DNA of 7,990 nucleotides, taken from NCBI GenBank assembly GCA_030950825.1, contig JAUZQT010000021.1, positions 1-7,990 of the forward strand, read 5' to 3'. The translations under genes and the position numbers were made by a program. Numbering within the stretch: position 1 is the stretch's first letter; each line of letters starts with the position of its first letter. Positions 6,934 to 7,990 of this stretch are shown one piece after another. The notes beneath the pieces were generated by a model, which saw only the letters and a list, made by a program, of their open reading frames with translations, ran no database searches and was not told the origin of the DNA. This stretch comes from Mariprofundaceae bacterium. GTDB lineage: Bacteria > Pseudomonadota > Zetaproteobacteria > Mariprofundales > Mariprofundaceae.

Positions 6934-7698
6934 TCAGTTGCTCCGTTGAGAGAAATGGTTGGCCAAGGTATCAAGCATGGATGCAAAGTTGGGCTGTTTG
7001 GCGATAAGCTGCACCTTCAAGCCGAGTTTGTCAGCCGCAGTTGCGACATTTTGGCTGATGCCGACAAGTACTGGGCGATTGGCAAGTTCAAGATCGCCAA
7101 TACGCTCTAGATAATGCGCAGTTGTTTTCGGGCTAGCTAATAAGACAGCATCAATACTATGGGTGGATAACATGTTCAGAACGTCAGTATTGTCAGCCTT
7201 GGGGCAAATGCTGCGGTAGGCTTTGATGAGGGAGACGGGGATGTTTTGCTGCTGTAAACAGTTGATTAGTAGATCACTGCCATGCTCGGCGCGGAAAAAA
7301 AGCAGCGATTGGGGGAAGCCATATGTTTGGTATGCTTCAATCAGGCCTTGTTGTGATGCGCGTGGGGGAATGATATGCGCGTGTAAATGGTGTGCGTGAA
7401 GTGCGTGAGCCGTTTTGCTCCCAACCACCGCAATGCGCTGCTGTGCCAGTAGCTGCACAAGGGGCTTATTTGCATTGCGAGCTACGGCTTCAATGCCATT
7501 GACACTGGTGAAGAGAACATCACTGAATTCTGACATTTGTTGCAAGCCCTGCTGGATATGCTTGCCGAGAATTTTCAATTCAAGGCAGGGGAAAGCTATT
7601 GCAATGGCATGATGTTGTGCAATGAGTGCGGCTGTTTCATCCATTTGGTGGGATGCACGAGTCATAAGAATACGCTTGTTTGCAAGGGCTGAGAGCAT
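6934..7698 (-). CDS. hemD: Uroporphyrinogen-III synthase
   Basis: HemD cyclises hydroxymethylbilane while inverting ring D, giving uroporphyrinogen III, the branch point to heme, siroheme and cobalamin. The product has 254 residues, typical for the family, which is poorly conserved but shows two similar alpha/beta domains. Visible marks: KRILMTRASHQ at 8-18 (the common start V-TR-xxQ), VLFTSVNGIEA at 61-71, AVVGSKTAHAL at 90-100, LLFFRAEHGSDLL at 132-144, AVLLASPKTTAHYL at 184-197 and LVGISQNVATAADKLG at 211-226. Six histidines fall within residues 98-108, an oddity with no known meaning. ATG 7698 has no clear ribosome site; Met12 is an alternative but would cut into the conserved first strand. 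It follows the lptE-like gene by 62 bases and leads the hem cluster. Confidence rests on these motifs and on hemB, hemX and hemY next door. Confidence 0.92.
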   Translation of the reverse strand: MLSALANKRILMTRASHQMDETAALIAQHHAIAIAFPCLELKILGKHIQQGLQQMSEFSDVLFTSVNGIEAVARNANKPLVQLLAQQRIAVVGSKTAHALHAHHLHAHIIPPRASQQGLIEAYQTYGFPQSLLFFRAEHGSDLLINCLQQQNIPVSLIKAYRSICPKADNTDVLNMLSTHSIDAVLLASPKTTAHYLERIGDLELANRPVLVGISQNVATAADKLGLKVQLIAKQPNFASMLDTLANHFSQRSN

Positions 7699-7760
7699 GG
7701 CTGTACTGTATGAAAAAATCTTTTACAGGCAACTATCCGTACTATTCATGATAATTCAGG

Positions 7761-7990
7761 TTAAAAGCCAGAACGCAAGCGCCCCAATGCCTTTTGCACC
7801 CATTCATCACGCAAAGCTTCAGCAATCCGCTCTTTTTGTGCTGCGATTGCGATTGCCCCACCTGTTGCAAAAACATCGCCCGAGCGAAGAATATCGCCAG
7901 ATACCCATAGTGTTTTGCCTGATTGCAAAACCCGCAGTGAGGCAGAGACAACAACGCGGTATTGGTTGGCAATACCTGAAGTATCAAATG
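7761..7990 (-). CDS. lptE: LptE-like LPS-assembly lipoprotein, C-terminal part (5' end outside window)
   Basis: Only the last 75 residues are visible, read from 7988 to the TAA at 7763-7761. They run YRVVVSASLRVLQSGKTLW, then SGDILRSGDVFATGG, and finish with a long amphipathic helix (AIAIAAQKERIAEALRDEW) ending LGRLRSGF. Two beta strands followed by an acid stretch and a closing helix that ends in RL are typical of the LptE fold. LptE is the outer-membrane lipoprotein that plugs and helps assemble LptD for lipopolysaccharide export. The lipobox would lie in the missing N-terminus, so it cannot be checked. Another frame (81 residues, 7987-7742) covers the same bases but reads as a Cys- and His-rich sequence without domain character and is a shadow. 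A related small lipoprotein family is the main alternative. The link to hemD may only be neighbourhood. Confidence 0.62.
   Translation of the reverse strand, partial: FDTSGIANQYRVVVSASLRVLQSGKTLWVSGDILRSGDVFATGGAIAIAAQKERIAEALRDEWVQKALGRLRSGF

Noticed and set aside
6930..6986. Upstream extension of hemB to ATG 6986
   Set aside because: The 19 added residues overlap the end of hemD and do not resemble a HemB N-terminus; ATG 6929 gives the family-typical start and length.
7699..7760. Possible promoter (TTGCCT, 16 bases, TACAGT) ahead of hemD
   Set aside because: The -10 box would sit only six bases from the ATG, giving a leaderless message, and both boxes match weakly.
7742..7987. An 81-residue minus-strand frame at the right edge
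   Set aside because: The frame ending at 7761 on the same strand gives LptE-like sequence with a natural composition; this one is an out-of-frame shadow.

Overview
All supported genes lie on the minus strand, so the window reads right to left. It has two blocks. The first is a tetrapyrrole (heme) biosynthesis cluster (about 7698 to 3714), preceded by the 3' end of an LptE-like outer-membrane assembly gene. The second is a CRISPR-Cas edge (about 3488 to 1) that holds a WYL-domain regulator, a small HIRAN-domain protein and cas3. HemX/HemY homologues, a Zn-type HemB and an LptE-like lipoprotein point to a Gram-negative proteobacterium, probably gamma-like or a related deep branch. The species cannot be fixed from the sequence alone. 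No RNA gene, insertion sequence or CRISPR repeat array is visible.

Heme block, in order of transcription: lptE-like end (7990-7761), hemD (7698-6934), hemB (6929-5946), hemX (5942-4845), hemY (4844-3714). The four hem genes are separated by 4, 3 and 0 bases, so they are almost certainly one transcript. HemB makes porphobilinogen from 5-aminolevulinate. HemD closes hydroxymethylbilane to uroporphyrinogen III. HemX and HemY are membrane-anchored proteins that usually travel with hemD; their role is poorly defined. HemC, which acts between HemB and HemD, is not in the window.

A 225-base intergenic gap (3489-3713) follows. It holds a weak possible terminator for the hem operon, a possible promoter, and a palindrome just upstream of the WYL gene.

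CRISPR-Cas block: the WYL regulator (3488-2535), a 73-base gap with a perfect 15-bp palindrome, then the HIRAN protein with a twin-arginine-type leader (2461-2069). Its last 8 bases overlap the cas3 start (2076). cas3 runs off the left edge, with HD nuclease and helicase motifs all recognisable and no frameshift over 2076 bases. However, codon 39 is TAA, just before the catalytic HD motif. As given, the gene is interrupted by one nonsense codon. The cas3-first layout and the sequence style suggest type I-C, but the genes that would decide this lie outside the window.
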